From assembly GCF_907164915.1 (NCBI RefSeq), contig NC_061862.1, positions 126,179,641-126,243,640 on the forward strand: 64,000 nucleotides of DNA. Direction: 5' to 3'. The first letter of the stretch is position 1. Every line of letters starts with the position of its first letter. The notes under the pieces were generated by a model. That model ran no database searches. It saw nothing but the letters and a program-made list of their open reading frames with translations, and was not told the DNA's origin. The position numbers were made by a program, and so were the translations under genes. Source of the DNA: Impatiens glandulifera (Eukaryota > Streptophyta > Magnoliopsida > Ericales > Balsaminaceae). Shown piece after piece: positions 1-10,721 of this stretch.

Positions 1-2280
1 TTTAAAAGTGAGTATTATAAATATTTTAGAGATCAATGATAAAGAATACATTTTTAAGTATAAAATATGGTGGCACAAGTTTTAAACAAAGGATAAGAGG
101 CATGTGAAAGTGTGAGGTCAGATTTCTTAGTTGGTTTTACGAACATTTTAAAATGTGAGGTCATGAGATGGAGTTTGGGTGGTGGGTAATTTGTTAGTCG
201 AGGAGATAAAGAGGTTTATGAAAAGGGTGAGTCATAAGATGGTGTATAATTGGGGATTAGTGATTGATTTGATAAGGTATAAAAGGCATGTAATCAGTTA
301 TTGTTGATTTGTTGAAGTGGGGGTAAAAAATGTCGTCTAAGATTGGTGGATTGTTTTTAAAGTGGATAAAGAGACACATGAAAAAGTGTAAGTCGCAAGA
401 TAAGGGTCAATTGAGGGATTAATGGTTGGTTTGAAAAGGGATAAGAAGTGTGTGATCGATTGGAATTGGTTTTTAATTTATTGAAGTGGGGGTAAATGAG
501 GTCGACTAAGATTTGTGGGTGGTTTGCCGATGGTTAAGAGATAAAAATATATTTAAGAAAAATAAAAGATTATATATATATATAATGAGAGATAAAATAT
601 GATAAGTAATATATTTTTATTCTTATTATTATATATATTGTAGGAGAGAGAAAATAAAAAATTAATTAGGAGAGAGAAAGAATAATTATTTCAAGAGAAA
701 ATAATTATTATTTTAGGAAAGAGAATGGATGATTCTTGATAGAGCGTGTAGTAAACCTCCAAAATCTTAAATTAAGCGTTATTAAAATACATAGAGGATA
801 AAGAGCATATAAAAAAGTATGAGTCACAAGACGTCGACTAAGATTTGGTGGGTGGTTTCCTGAGTGGATAAAAAGGCGTATAAAAAAGTGTGAGTCATAA
901 AAGATCGACTAAGATTATTGAGTGGTTTTCCGAGGGGATAAGATTGTGATTGATGGTTGGTTTGCCGAAGTGATGGTAAATATAAGAAGTTTTCTTAACA
1001 AACTAAATATTTGTGGTTAAAATAATATGAATGAGATGTTGATTGACTGAATTGGTCGATTGAGGATTGGTTGTTGATTTGTTGAAGTATGTGGTAAAAG
1101 AAGTCATGATAAGAGTAAATATGATTAGATGTGAGATTGAGATTTGTGGTTGATTTGTCAGGGATAAGAAGGCGATAATATAAGGAGATATCGACAATTA
1201 AAAATATATAAATGAGATATTGATTAACTGGAGTATAAAAAGTGTGAGTCACAAGATGATAAATCAATTGGGGAGATTGATGTTTTATTTAACGAGGGAT
1301 AAGAGGTGTGTGAAACTGTGTGTAATGTCTTAAGATGTGATGAGATGAGATGTTGATTGAAAATTTGGTGGTTGGTTTGCCAAAAATGGGGTAATTTAAG
1401 AAGTCGGTAACAAATGAGATATTAGTGGTTAAAAATATAGGAATGAGATCTTGATTGACCAAAATATAAAAAGTGTGTGAGGTCACGAGAATTGAGGTTG
1501 ATTGTGATAGATCAGTTATTTGTCGATGGACAAAGAAACAAATAAAAAAGTGTGAGTCACAAGATGAGAGATCGATTGAGGGATTGATGTTGGTTTGACG
1601 AGGATAAAAGGTGTGTAAAAGTGTGTGAGGTCACGAGATGAGATATTGATTGAGATTTGGTGGTTGGTTTACTAAAGTGGGGTAAAAAAAGTGGTTGCGG
1701 TAATATAAAAGAGGATGGTAATAAATGAGATATTAGTGGTTAAAATATTTGAATAAGATGTTGATTAATCGAATTGTAAGAGTATGTGAGGTCCAAGATT
1801 TAAGGTTGATTGAGATTTGTGGTTAATTTTCCAAGTGGATAAAGATGAATATGAAAAAGTCTAAGTCACAAGATAAAAGATCGATTGGTGGTAAAAGAGG
1901 CCGCGGTAAGGGTAAAAATTATGAGATGAGAGGCGGGATTGATGGGGATAAGAGACCGATAATAAAGGAGATATCGGTAGTTAAGAATAATAAGAATAAA
2001 ATTTTGATTGACTGAAATGTGAAAAATGTGATAGCTCACGATATTAGAGGTCGATTGATATTGGTGATTGATTTGTCGAGTGTGATAAAATGCATGTTAA
2101 AAATATGAGGACATGATATGAGAGGTTAATTGAGAATGGTGGTTGATTTGACGAAAGATAATAGGTGTGTGAAAGTGTGTGTGGTCACAATATGAGATGT
2201 GAATTGTGTGATTGCTTGTTTGTCAAAATGGTGGTAAAAAAGGTCGCGGTAATAGATATGATCTCGGTAATAGTGTAAAA
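1..2280. repeat. Degenerate tandem repeat
   Basis: The stretch is built from diverged copies of a G/T-rich unit. Recurrent phrases are GTGTGAGTCACAAGATGAG (near 815, 884, 1238, 1545 and 1856) and GTCGACTAAGATTTG (near 330, 495, 830 and 905). The copies at 1238, 1545 and 1856 are spaced about 310 bp, with half-units of about 155 bp carrying GTGAGGTCACGAGATG, so a dimeric repeat is likely. The minus-strand reading frames here are low-complexity translations of the repeat and are not genes. Confidence 0.6.
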
Positions 2281-2740
2281 TGTGTCTAACATTATTTTAA
2301 ATAAGAGAAAAATGTATAATAAAACATTAAGTAAATCTCTTAATCGATCTACAGTAATTAACAAGATAAACAGTAATAACTTAATTATTACTAAGAAGAA
2401 ATCTATGCTTCTTTTAAGTGTTTTTCAAACTCATAACATTATTTTTTTTTTAACTTTAGATATTTAATAAATTTTAAAATATATGTTGACATTAAATTTT
2501 AGATTGAACATAATTATTACAAACTAAAACTAATTTAAAATTAATTAAATTTAAATAGTATTAATTTTACTTAAACTATTTATAAATAAAAAACATTTTA
2601 TTTATATTCTTATCCGTACAAAGACACAATTCATGCTAGTTAAATTTATTGACACAATTATTTGAGTTATATGTTCCTATGCATCTTAACAATTGGCTCA
2701 ATAAATTGGATTAGAGGTTTGTTGTGGCCATCAAAATAGA
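2281..2740. other. AT-rich spacer, no gene seen
   Basis: AT-rich sequence between the tandem repeat and the hAT-like element. A short open frame at 2282-2467 is Lys/Asn/Ile-rich, as expected by chance in such DNA. I see no recognisable element. Confidence 0.5.
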
Positions 2741-2789
2741 TTCCTAGGTAGGGGTGTTCAGTATTTGGTCTGAACCGAATATTTGACCG

Positions 2790-5059
2790 TGATAGGATCG
2801 GCTTTATCGATAGAGAGGGGTTCTGGCTAAGGATGAAGGCTTATGAAGAACGGTTTGAAAGAAATCCTGTTAGAGATTTCATTCGTTTTCTATTCTACGC
2901 AAACACTCGTAAACACTTGAAACAGATTCGAGGCAGAATTGTTTACTTAGGTTTGAAGCATTAGATGTAATATGAAAAGATGACAGAAATTAAAGAACAC
3001 AGCAGTTTGTGTATGGATGTTCGGAGAAACTCTCCTACGTCACCCCTTCTTCCAACCACCGGAAGGATTCACTATAATATGATTCGAATAAAATACAGTT
3101 TACACACACTTAGCACACTATTGAACAAAACACTTTCTGTTCAATTACAAGATGAAGAATATCACTCAGCTAAAGGTGTTTTGATTCTAGCTCTCTCTTG
3201 ATACACACACAGTACAATCAGAAAGCAGCTTCAAAGTATGAATGTTCAAAGGCTTGGATTCGGTAAGCAAGAAGATAAAACCGTTTCTCTCTCTGTAAAA
3301 TCCGATTGCTTGTTCGTTGTATTCACTTAAGTTCGTAAGGCTTATTATCCGTTGTCCTTGAGATTTGTTAAATACTGAGCAGGATCTAACGGTCGAATCT
3401 TTAGAATGATACGTGACACTCTTCCATTGGAAAGCCTCCATTGTACACAACAGGTTCTGAGCACAAGGATCGTGGTCGTACATCACTGGTAGTGCGCCGA
3501 ATATTCCATCAGGGATGTACGTGCAAAACAAGTAATGTGAGGAAAATTCTCTTACGTGGCATTCCTTGGTTGGTTGCATATAGCTGTTGTACTAATCTTC
3601 ACTAGAAAGTGGAGCAGGAGTAGGGCACAACTATAGCACGTAGGTAGGTAAAATGCTAGCTTCAAGCATACTGCTTAAACTGAGCATTAGACGTATTTCA
3701 GTTAGAGGGATTGTAAAATCAGTCTAATGAAATCACATATCTCCTTTTCATAATAACGTCTATTAGACCGCCTGGTCTAATAGAATTAGACTCACATCTA
3801 ATTACAATAACCATTAGGTTGCACGTCTAACTCCAGTGAGTTAGACTGCACGTCTAATTCCGGTTCTACTTGAGACTTGTCTGAAGGAGTTAGACGCACG
3901 TCTAACTTTCATTAATTAGACTACACGTCTAATTATCTAATAACCATTAGACTGCACGTCTAACTCCACTGAGTTAGACTGCACGTCTAATTCTGGTTCT
4001 ACCTAGACTTGTCTGAAGAAGTTAGACGCACGTCTAACTTTCATTAATTAGACTACACGTCTAATTATCCAATAACCATTACACTGCACGTCTAACTCTA
4101 CTGAGTTAGACTACACGTCTAATTTTGGTTCTACCTCAGACTTGTCTGAAGGAGTTAGACGCACGTCTAACTTTCATTAATTAGACTATACGTGTAATTA
4201 TTCAATAACCATTAGACTTCACGTCTAACTCCACTGAGTTAGACTGCACGTCTAATTCTGGTTCTACCTCAAACTTGTCTGAAGGAGTTAGATGCACGTC
4301 TAACTTTCATTAATTAGACTACACGTCTAATTATCCAATAACCATTAGACTGCACGTCTAACTGCAAATATATATACTACACGTCTAACTCCGATGAGTT
4401 AGACTGTACCTCTAATTCTGAAAATCTATTAGACTGTCTGTCTAATTACAAGTCTATTAGACTACACGTCTAACTTCGATGAGTTAGACTGTACGTCTAA
4501 TTGAATACATTAGACTTATGTCTAATTCCATGTATCTATTAGACCATCTGTCTAATTACACGTCCATTAGACTACACGTGTAACTCCGATGAGTTAAATT
4601 GTACGTCTAATTCGATGCATTTATTAGACTACACGTCTAACTCCGATGAGTTAGACTGTACGTCTAATTCTATACATTCATTAGACTACACGTCTAACTC
4701 CGATGAGTTAGACTGTACATCTAATTCTATGCATTCATTAGACTACACGTCTAATTCCGATGAGTTAGAATGTACGTTTAATTCTATGCATTCATTAGAC
4801 TACATGTCTAACTCCGATGAGTTAGACTATACGTCTAATTTTATGCATTCATTAGACTACACGTCTAACTCCGATGAGTTAAACTGTACGTCTAATTTTA
4901 TGCATCGAATGCCAAAATCGGTCCAATGACCCTCATTATAGCCAAGTCTTATGGAATATTGTTTCAATACACCTGCATCAAAACTCATAAGTCATCTCAT
5001 CATCAAAATCTCAGTGGTTAAATTATTTCAACACACAGTCAAAATAATTTGACCCAACA
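2790..5059 (-). repeat. 3' LTR of Copia A (2.27 kb)
   Basis: Bounded by TG (2790) and CA (5059). Read in element orientation it begins TGTTGGGTCAAATT directly after a polypurine tract and ends CCGATCCTATCA. The outer end matches the start of the element B LTR at 54521 (both TGATAGGATCGG on the plus strand), and both share the TGGATGTTCGGAG segment (near 3015 and 54745). The LTR contains the minisatellite at 3765-4905. The minus-strand open frame at 3187-3579 lies inside the LTR, is not kept open in B, and is not called a gene. Confidence 0.85.
3765..4905. repeat. Palindromic minisatellite inside the LTR
   Basis: The core is TTAGAC-N5-GTCTAA, for example TTAGACTGCACGTCTAA, an inverted repeat with 6 bp arms and a 5 bp centre. 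From about 3827 to 4354 four higher-order units of 130-135 bp repeat. From about 4383 to 4905 the spacing falls to 57-60 bp. Because 57 is a multiple of three, an artefactual reading frame with a 19-residue repeat opens at 4615-4929. Element B has the same core with 26/28 bp spacing. Confidence 0.9.
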
Positions 5060-5076
5060 ATTTCCCCCTTTTTGAT
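5060..5076 (-). other. Polypurine tract of Copia A
   Basis: Minus strand ATCAAAAAGGGGGAAAT directly abuts the LTR start TGTTGGG. Position and composition fit the plus-strand primer for reverse transcription. The matching site in element C is AATCAAAAAGGGAGAAAT. Confidence 0.75.
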
Positions 5077-5470
5077 GAAGAAATTGCAAATCTGCATACA
5101 TATACCAAAATATGCATTCATCATATAAATAAACAAAACCTTCACATGCAGATTCAACATAAAAATATCATGTTAATAAACAACCAAACGTGAGTGTTTT
5201 CAGAAGAAACACACAAAAACTTGTTCTAAAAAATAACCTAAATAAGTTATCATCAAAACATTAAACACATGTTTCAAAAACTTTCATCTTAAATGAAGAT
5301 AATTTCTATTATAATCTTCTTCTTCATCTTCTTCTTAGTCTTAACTTCTGGAGAGGATAGACTTCAACCTAAGAGATCTCTAAGACTGCGGTTAGAGGGG
5401 AGTTGGAGTCTTCTCATTTCCTTTTCTTGGACTTAAGCGTCTCCACCCTTTGAACATAATCGACAACCTT

Positions 5471-6121
5471 TTAGAAATTCAAAATTTTAGAAGAAAAACT
5501 CTTATCGAGTTCATTCAGAAGAAAACAAAGAAGAGAGCTATGAGGGCCATCAAAGCCAAAAATCTTCTTCCGAGCAACAACCATTCTGACAAGATTTCCA
5601 AAGAGAAAGCTTGTCCAGTTGACAAGAACACCCCTGGTGATGGCCACCATTATCTGAAAAACCTTCGTACAATACTTGTAAGAAGATTCTTTAGAAAGAA
5701 GGGATTTCGATACGATATCGCTTAAAAGAGCATATTCAACCTTCAGGAGGTTTTTCTTTCCATTAATGTCTACTTGAGGGGAATCGAAAAAGACTTTCAT
5801 CATCGTAAACATTAGATCAAGAGGAGTGGTTAAGAACTCATCGATACCTACTTTTGGAATTTGGAAAAATGTACCGAAGGACTATTCGGTGATGAAGATC
5901 ATCTGACCCATCACGACCCCAGCAATAACTTTATTCTGATAGAAGCTAGCGGTTTCGAAAAAATCGTTGACTAGATGTTCGTGATATAGTTCATGAGGAG
6001 AAAGAAACTTCCTAAGCCTGGAGACTATAAGAGACTCAAACATCCTATGCATTCCCGGAGATTGGAAAGTGGATACGGATTGAAAATCCACTTGAATCGA
6101 CTTTGGACGGAAAGACGACAT
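5471..6121 (-). pseudogene. Post-pol accessory ORF of Copia A
   Basis: One minus-strand frame of about 216 codons runs from the ATG at 6121 to 5471 and is interrupted by a single in-frame TAG near 5882. The start (MSSFRPKSIQVDFQSV) matches the three accessory ORFs of element B (MTFFSPKSLQVDFQSV), and the middle (LLKVEYALLSD) is also shared. The shared pattern, an N-terminal QVDF, a GL-x2-FL-like segment, a Phe-rich helix and a C-terminal ITRGV-x2-NW motif, resembles what I recall as the putative plant transposon protein family. No signal peptide or membrane segment is visible. Unlike the B copies it keeps its natural C-terminus (about 25 residues beyond ARKKIF). It sits between RNase H and the polypurine tract, the position of the third ORF in Sireviruses. 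Function unknown. Confidence 0.7.
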
Positions 6122-6210
6122 TTCGATTTGATGAACAAGGGTTTGAACGATTTGAGTTCTAAAGAGAGAGAGATTGATTCCTAAGATCTTATATCTTTTA
6201 GAATGAATAA

Positions 6211-6220
6211 CCCTATAAAT
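6211..6220 (-). promoter_or_regulatory. TATA-like box upstream of accessory ORF A
   Basis: Minus strand TATTTATAGGG lies about 90 bp upstream of the ATG at 6121, with a CT-rich tract (CTCTCTCTCTTT, 6161-6172) in between. The same order, TATA-like box, CT-rich leader, ATG, occurs before the two larger accessory ORFs of element C. Promoter activity is an inference. Confidence 0.45.
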
Positions 6221-6559
6221 ATCAAGGTTTAATCATGTAGAAAATAACTAATGATTACTCCTACCGTCAGGAACTTCAAAGGTCTGTTCCCAATAAACGC
6301 AGCATTTAATGTAAACATGAAACCGAACGTTTAATACTAAGTGTACAAGCAAAAGTTGTCAGAAATATTAGTCATTCCTTGCATATTGAGAGACACGTGT
6401 CTTCAATTCTTTTGAGGAATGACTGATTTAGTTTTCGGCGAAAAAATGAACTTGAGCAGAAATAATTAAAGGACAGCTGTCTAAATAGCCAGAAGATGAA
6501 GAGTCTAATTACACCAGTACTTAGACGTTTATTCTCCTTTTCACATTTTCACCTTCTTT

Positions 6560-6790
6560 TTGAAAATCAGTCTATTAGACGTATCCGTCTAATTATGCAA
6601 TAACATCACGTAAGACACGCGTGTCTGGTTAGACGTGAGCATCCTCTTGCTCATGACATAAAAACATCTAACGTCTATTAGACGTGTCCGTCTATTAGAC
6701 GCATCCGTCTAACCAAGCAGTTTAGAATAACCAAGACGATAATTTCAGATGAAGATGAAACTGCTAAGGTAGACGTTCGTCTAAGTAGCT
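6560..6790. repeat. Dispersed TTAGACG palindromes in the 3' internal region
   Basis: Several short inverted repeats such as TTAGACGTATCCGTCTAA sit upstream of the accessory ORF. They share the TTAGAC/GTCTAA arms of the LTR minisatellite. Element B has the matching stretch at about 60115-60310. Confidence 0.6.
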
Positions 6791-6909
6791 GTGTTTCTCA
6801 AACTCTAAATCCTTAGGACAAATTAAGACCTCTATCTTTCACGTCTGTTCAGTTGCGTTTTGAACAATATGTTCCCCTTTAATTTATGCACATAATCACA
6901 TTAATCAAG

Positions 6910-7620
6910 ATCAACAAGACCTAACATGTTTCTAAAGTGAGAAAACTTAGCTTCCGGTAGGGGTTTCGTGAAGATGTCTGTAATTTGTTGATTTGTAGAG
7001 ACATGTTCAAGACGAATCTGTTTCTGATTGACGTTTTCTCGGATAAAATTATGCCTTATTTCAATATGCTTTGACCGAGAATGCAGAACTGGATTGTAGG
7101 TGATTGCGATAGCACTTATTTTGTCGCAAAAAATTGGAGATTCATCAGCCTCAATCTCATAGTCTCTGAGCTGTTGTTGAATCCACAGAACTTGAGAACA
7201 ACAACTTCCAGCTGCAAGATACTCTACTTCAGCTGTAGACGTGGCGACCGACGTCTACTTCTTGCTGAACCCTGTGATTAGATGATCTCCAAGGAACTGG
7301 CAAGTTCCACTTGTGCTTTTTCTATCAATTTTGCATCCTGTATAATCTGCATCTGATAAACTAATTAAATTGAAACTGGAATCCTTCGGATACCACAGTC
7401 CCACATTTTGAGTTCCCTTTAAGTATTTAAGAATACGTTTAGCAGCAGTAAAATGAGAAAGTTTAGGATCAGCCTGAAATCTGCCACAAACACCAACAGA
7501 AAATTGAATGTTTGGCCTGCTGGCAGTTACATACAGCAAAGAACCGATGAGTCCTCTATATGCTGTTACATCGACACTTTGGCCACCTTCATCTTTATCC
7601 AATTTAATTTAAGAACTCAT
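6910..7620 (-). pseudogene. RNase H region of Copia A pol
   Basis: Minus-strand copia RNase H. The clearest part is 7602-7255, with the YRGLIGSLLYVTASRP connection motif, LKYLKGTQNVGLWY, then the SDADYTGCKIDRKSTSG segment with its acidic catalytic residue. It then meets a stop, and the C-terminal part (VLSQSPTIQFCILGQS-like) is in other frames down to about 6910. It is broken by frameshifts relative to element B 61147-60430. It follows the RT segment at 7985-7710 and ends upstream of the palindrome-rich 3' region. Confidence 0.75.
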
Positions 7621-7709
7621 TGGAGTAGCTGCTGCAGAATAGTTCTCCAAACCAAACTTCTTTAGCAGTTCTTTGGTGTATTTGGCCTGGTTGATAAGAG
7701 TTTCGTTTT

Positions 7710-8544
7710 CTAGCTGACTAAATTGAAGTCAAGGAAGAATTTAAGTTCTCCCATCATGCTCATTTCAAACCTATCCAGCATCAGTTTGGCAAATTTCTCA
7801 CACAATTTGGGGTTAGTTGAGCCAAAAATAATGTCATCAACATATATATGAACAAGTAGAATGTGAGAATCTTTAGTAAATCTAAACATGGATTTATCCA
7901 CTATTCCAACAACAAAGTCATGATCAAACAAGAAATTGGTTAAAGTGTCATACCAAGCTCTAGGAGCTTGTTTCAGACCATACAATGCTTTGTCAAGCCT
8001 ATAAACATGATCTACAAACCAGGGGTTGCTCTACATATACTTCTTCACTTAATTTCTCATTTAAGAATGCACTTTTCACATCCATTTGAAAGACTTTAAA
8101 ATTCTTAAATGATGCATATGCTAGGAAGATTCTGATTGCCTCTAGTTTTGCAACCGATGCAAAAGACTCATCAAAATCAATACCTTCCTCTTGTTTATAT
8201 CCTTGAGCAACTAAACGAGCTTTGTTTCTAATGACTAAGCCTTCTTCACTAAGCTTGTTTCTAAAGACCCATCTTGTTCCTATGACTGACTTGTCAGTTG
8301 GTCTAGGAGTAAGATACCACACTTTATTTCTAGCAAATTGGTTTAACTCCTCTTGCATAGCATTGATCCAATCTAGATCAACTATAGCTTCACCAATTTT
8401 CTTAGGTTCAATTTGAGAAATAAATGCGGAATTGGCCATTTCATCTATTAGTTGACGTCTTGTCCTTCGAGGAGAAAAAGGATTTCCGATTATTAGTTCT
8501 GGTGGATGAGTTCTGTTCCAAACTGGTGACACCGCGACATCCAA
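7710..8544 (-). pseudogene. Reverse transcriptase region of Copia A pol
   Basis: Typical copia [40 protein letters not shown] and [20 protein letters not shown] in the first segment (8544-7999), then a frameshift. The second segment (7985-7710) holds [14 protein letters not shown] and the catalytic YVDDIIFGS. The frame is lost again after GELKFFLDF, where element B continues. The RT would act in cDNA synthesis in virus-like particles, but this copy cannot make a full enzyme. Confidence 0.85.
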
Positions 8545-9990
8545 ACTCTCAACTTCTTGTTAGACAGGAGTTTGCACGTCTGGTTTAACTTCAACCAGAT
8601 CAGCCACTAGATCAGACAGAGCCATCCGCTTGTCCAAGGTTTCTTCTTCTTCACTTACAGACTCAAGACTAGTCGCTTTTAGTCTGTCAGCAAGATCAAT
8701 GGGTTCATTAGATTTGCTCTCAACAGGCTCATCAAAAACTACATGGAGGGATTCTTCAACAGTCTGTGTTCTTTTATTGTAAACTCTATAAGCCTTGCTT
8801 ACTGATGAGTAACCTAACATGAATCCCTCATCTACTTTAGCATCAAAAGCGGTCAAATAAACCTTTCCATTGTTATGGATAAAACATTTACACCCAAATA
8901 TCTTAAAGTAAGAAACTGTGGGAACTCTCCCATAATACAACTCATAGGGAGTTTTATCAAAACGTTTGTTGATTATTGACCGGTTTTGTGTATAGCAGGC
9001 AGTACTAATGGCTTCAGCCCAGAACCTCTGAAGTACATCTTATTCAGCAAGCATAGATCTCGCTGCTTCCTTCAGAGTTCTCACTCTTCTCTCAGTAATG
9101 TCGTTTTGCTGTGGATTTCTGGCACTAGACAACTCGTGCCTAATTTCAGTCTCCTCAAGATAAGATGATAGGTATCTGTTAGTGAACTCAGTTCCCTGAT
9201 CACTTCTAATGCACGTGATATTCAAAGATTTCTGATTCTGAATTCCTTTAAATATCCTAATCAAATTTTCAGCAGTTTTATCTTTTGATGGTAAAAATGC
9301 AACCCATGTAAATCGAGAGAAATCATCAATAACGATCAAGGCAAATCTCATTCCTCCTATACTCTTTACAGGAATTGGACCAAAAAGATCCATATGTAAA
9401 AGTTCTAGGATATGACTGGATTGTGATTTCCCTTTGCTTTTGAACGATGATCTGCCCTGTTTGCCTAACTGGAAAGCAGTGCATATCTTGTCCTTTGAAA
9501 ACTGAAATTTGGGCAAACCAATAACTAAATTGTTTGAAAAAATGTTGTTGATGGTTTTAAAATTCAAATGGTTTAAACGTTTATGCCATAACCATTTCTG
9601 GTCATTCTTGGCAATCATGCACATATGATCAGAAGATTCTTTTTTCCAATTCATTTTGTATGAGTTTCCTACTCTACTTCCAGTCAATAAGATGTTTCCA
9701 TCTTGATCTTTAACTAGACATGCATGTGTTTGAAAATCTACTGTCAAACCATTGTCACATAATTGACTAATGCTGATTAAATTATAGCACAGATTGTCAA
9801 CAAGCAGCACGTCATTAATAGTTATGTTACCATGGATAATCTTACCCTTACCCATAGTCTTACCCTTCTTGTTGTCACCAAATGTGATCTTAGGTCCAGA
9901 GCAATCTGATATATCAGTGAGAAGTCGTCTGTTTCCTGTCATATGCCTGGAACATCCGCTATCAAGATACCATACAGACTCCTCCAGTCC
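8545..9990 (-). pseudogene. Protease-integrase region of Copia A pol
   Basis: The protease active site WYLDSGCSRHMTG is at about 9970-9935. The integrase zinc-binding region (LWHKRLNHLNFKT) follows, although its usual paired cysteines read ICTAFQLGKQ, so one Cys is lost. The catalytic core shows [16 protein letters not shown] and QQNDITERRVRT, and the C-terminal region FGCKCFIHNNGK. The frame is continuous with the first RT segment but has nonsense codons near 9037 and 8557. A TAG precedes the protease at the same codon as in element B. The reading is confident; the product would be non-functional. Confidence 0.85.
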
Positions 9991-10252
9991 TTCATTTATT
10001 TGTACCTACATAAATAAATATTTACAATCTTTTGGTACCCAATTTCAATTGGGTCTTCTGTCAATCAGTCCCTTAAGAATCCATATTTGAGTTATTCTAT
10101 TGGATTTCCCATTTTGAGTTGTGATTAATGCGTATGTTTTTGACTTAGCAGACGACTTTCAAATTGGCTAAAAAAAGTAAGAATTCGAATAAACCAAACT
10201 GAGGAACTCGAATAACCCAAAAACCGAACTAATGAACACCCTTATTCATAGG

Positions 10253-10713
10253 AAGAATGAATTCTACCTGAGATGTGTTAATTAGAAGAAAAAAATAATG
10301 AAGAAGGATTTAGTTCTCCTCCACTAGGGTGTATTTTAAATATATCTTTGAGAAATTTGTAGTAAATAGTTAGCCTTAGCGTTTTTTTTTCATTTTTTCT
10401 AATTTTTTGTCTCAATAATGTTTTTTTGTGTTATTTTTAACGTTGTGTTCAAAAGATCATTTATCATATTTTGTATAGTAAATATGAGATTTTTCATTTT
10501 ATATTAAATGTTGAAATTGAATCATGTGAAAGTCATCCACTCCACATCTACGATCAAACAAACAAATTAAAGAGCATTGGTTTGGTTTAGTTCAATTTAT
10601 TTAGGCTCAATTCTCATCCGGGAAAATTGAAATTAGGACAAATTGAAAATATAAGAACTTTCCACACAAAAGAAAAATCTCTCGAGGGACATTAAAATTT
10701 CATGTTAGTGGAG
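10253..10713. other. Spacer, nothing recognised
   Basis: AT-rich sequence between the two hAT-type elements. No open frame of note and no repeat structure seen. Confidence 0.4.
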
Positions 10714-10721
10714 GTGGGCAT

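Larger units (their letters stand above)
2790..10158 (-). mobile_element. Copia (Sirevirus-like) element A, 5' truncated
   Basis: In minus orientation this holds the end of gag, protease, integrase, reverse transcriptase and RNase H, then a long 3' region with an accessory ORF, a polypurine tract and one 2.27 kb LTR (2790-5059). Similarity to element B ends abruptly near 10158 (B equivalent about 63620), so the 5' LTR and most of gag are missing. Two in-frame stops and at least two frameshifts break the pol frame. The 5 bp left of the LTR are GACCG; with the right end lost, no TSD can be matched. Confidence 0.88.
2749..10244. mobile_element. hAT-like non-autonomous element split by Copia A
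   Basis: The two outer ends are inverted copies of TAGGGGTGTTCA (right end reads TGAACACCCTTA), each followed inward by AACCGAA-rich sequence, the usual look of GGGTGTTCA-type plant hAT MITEs. They are flanked by 8 bp direct repeats, TTCCTAGG (2741-2748) and TTCATAGG (10245-10252), matching at 7 of 8 positions. Only about 40 bp on the left and 85 bp on the right belong to this element; everything between is the inserted Copia A. Confidence 0.7.

Noticed and set aside
3187..3579. 130-codon minus-strand ORF
   Set aside because: Located within the LTR of Copia A and not kept open in the matching LTR of element B.
4615..4929. 104-codon ORF of 19-residue repeats
   Set aside because: The frame is open only because the local minisatellite period (57 bp) is a multiple of three. 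It lies inside an LTR.
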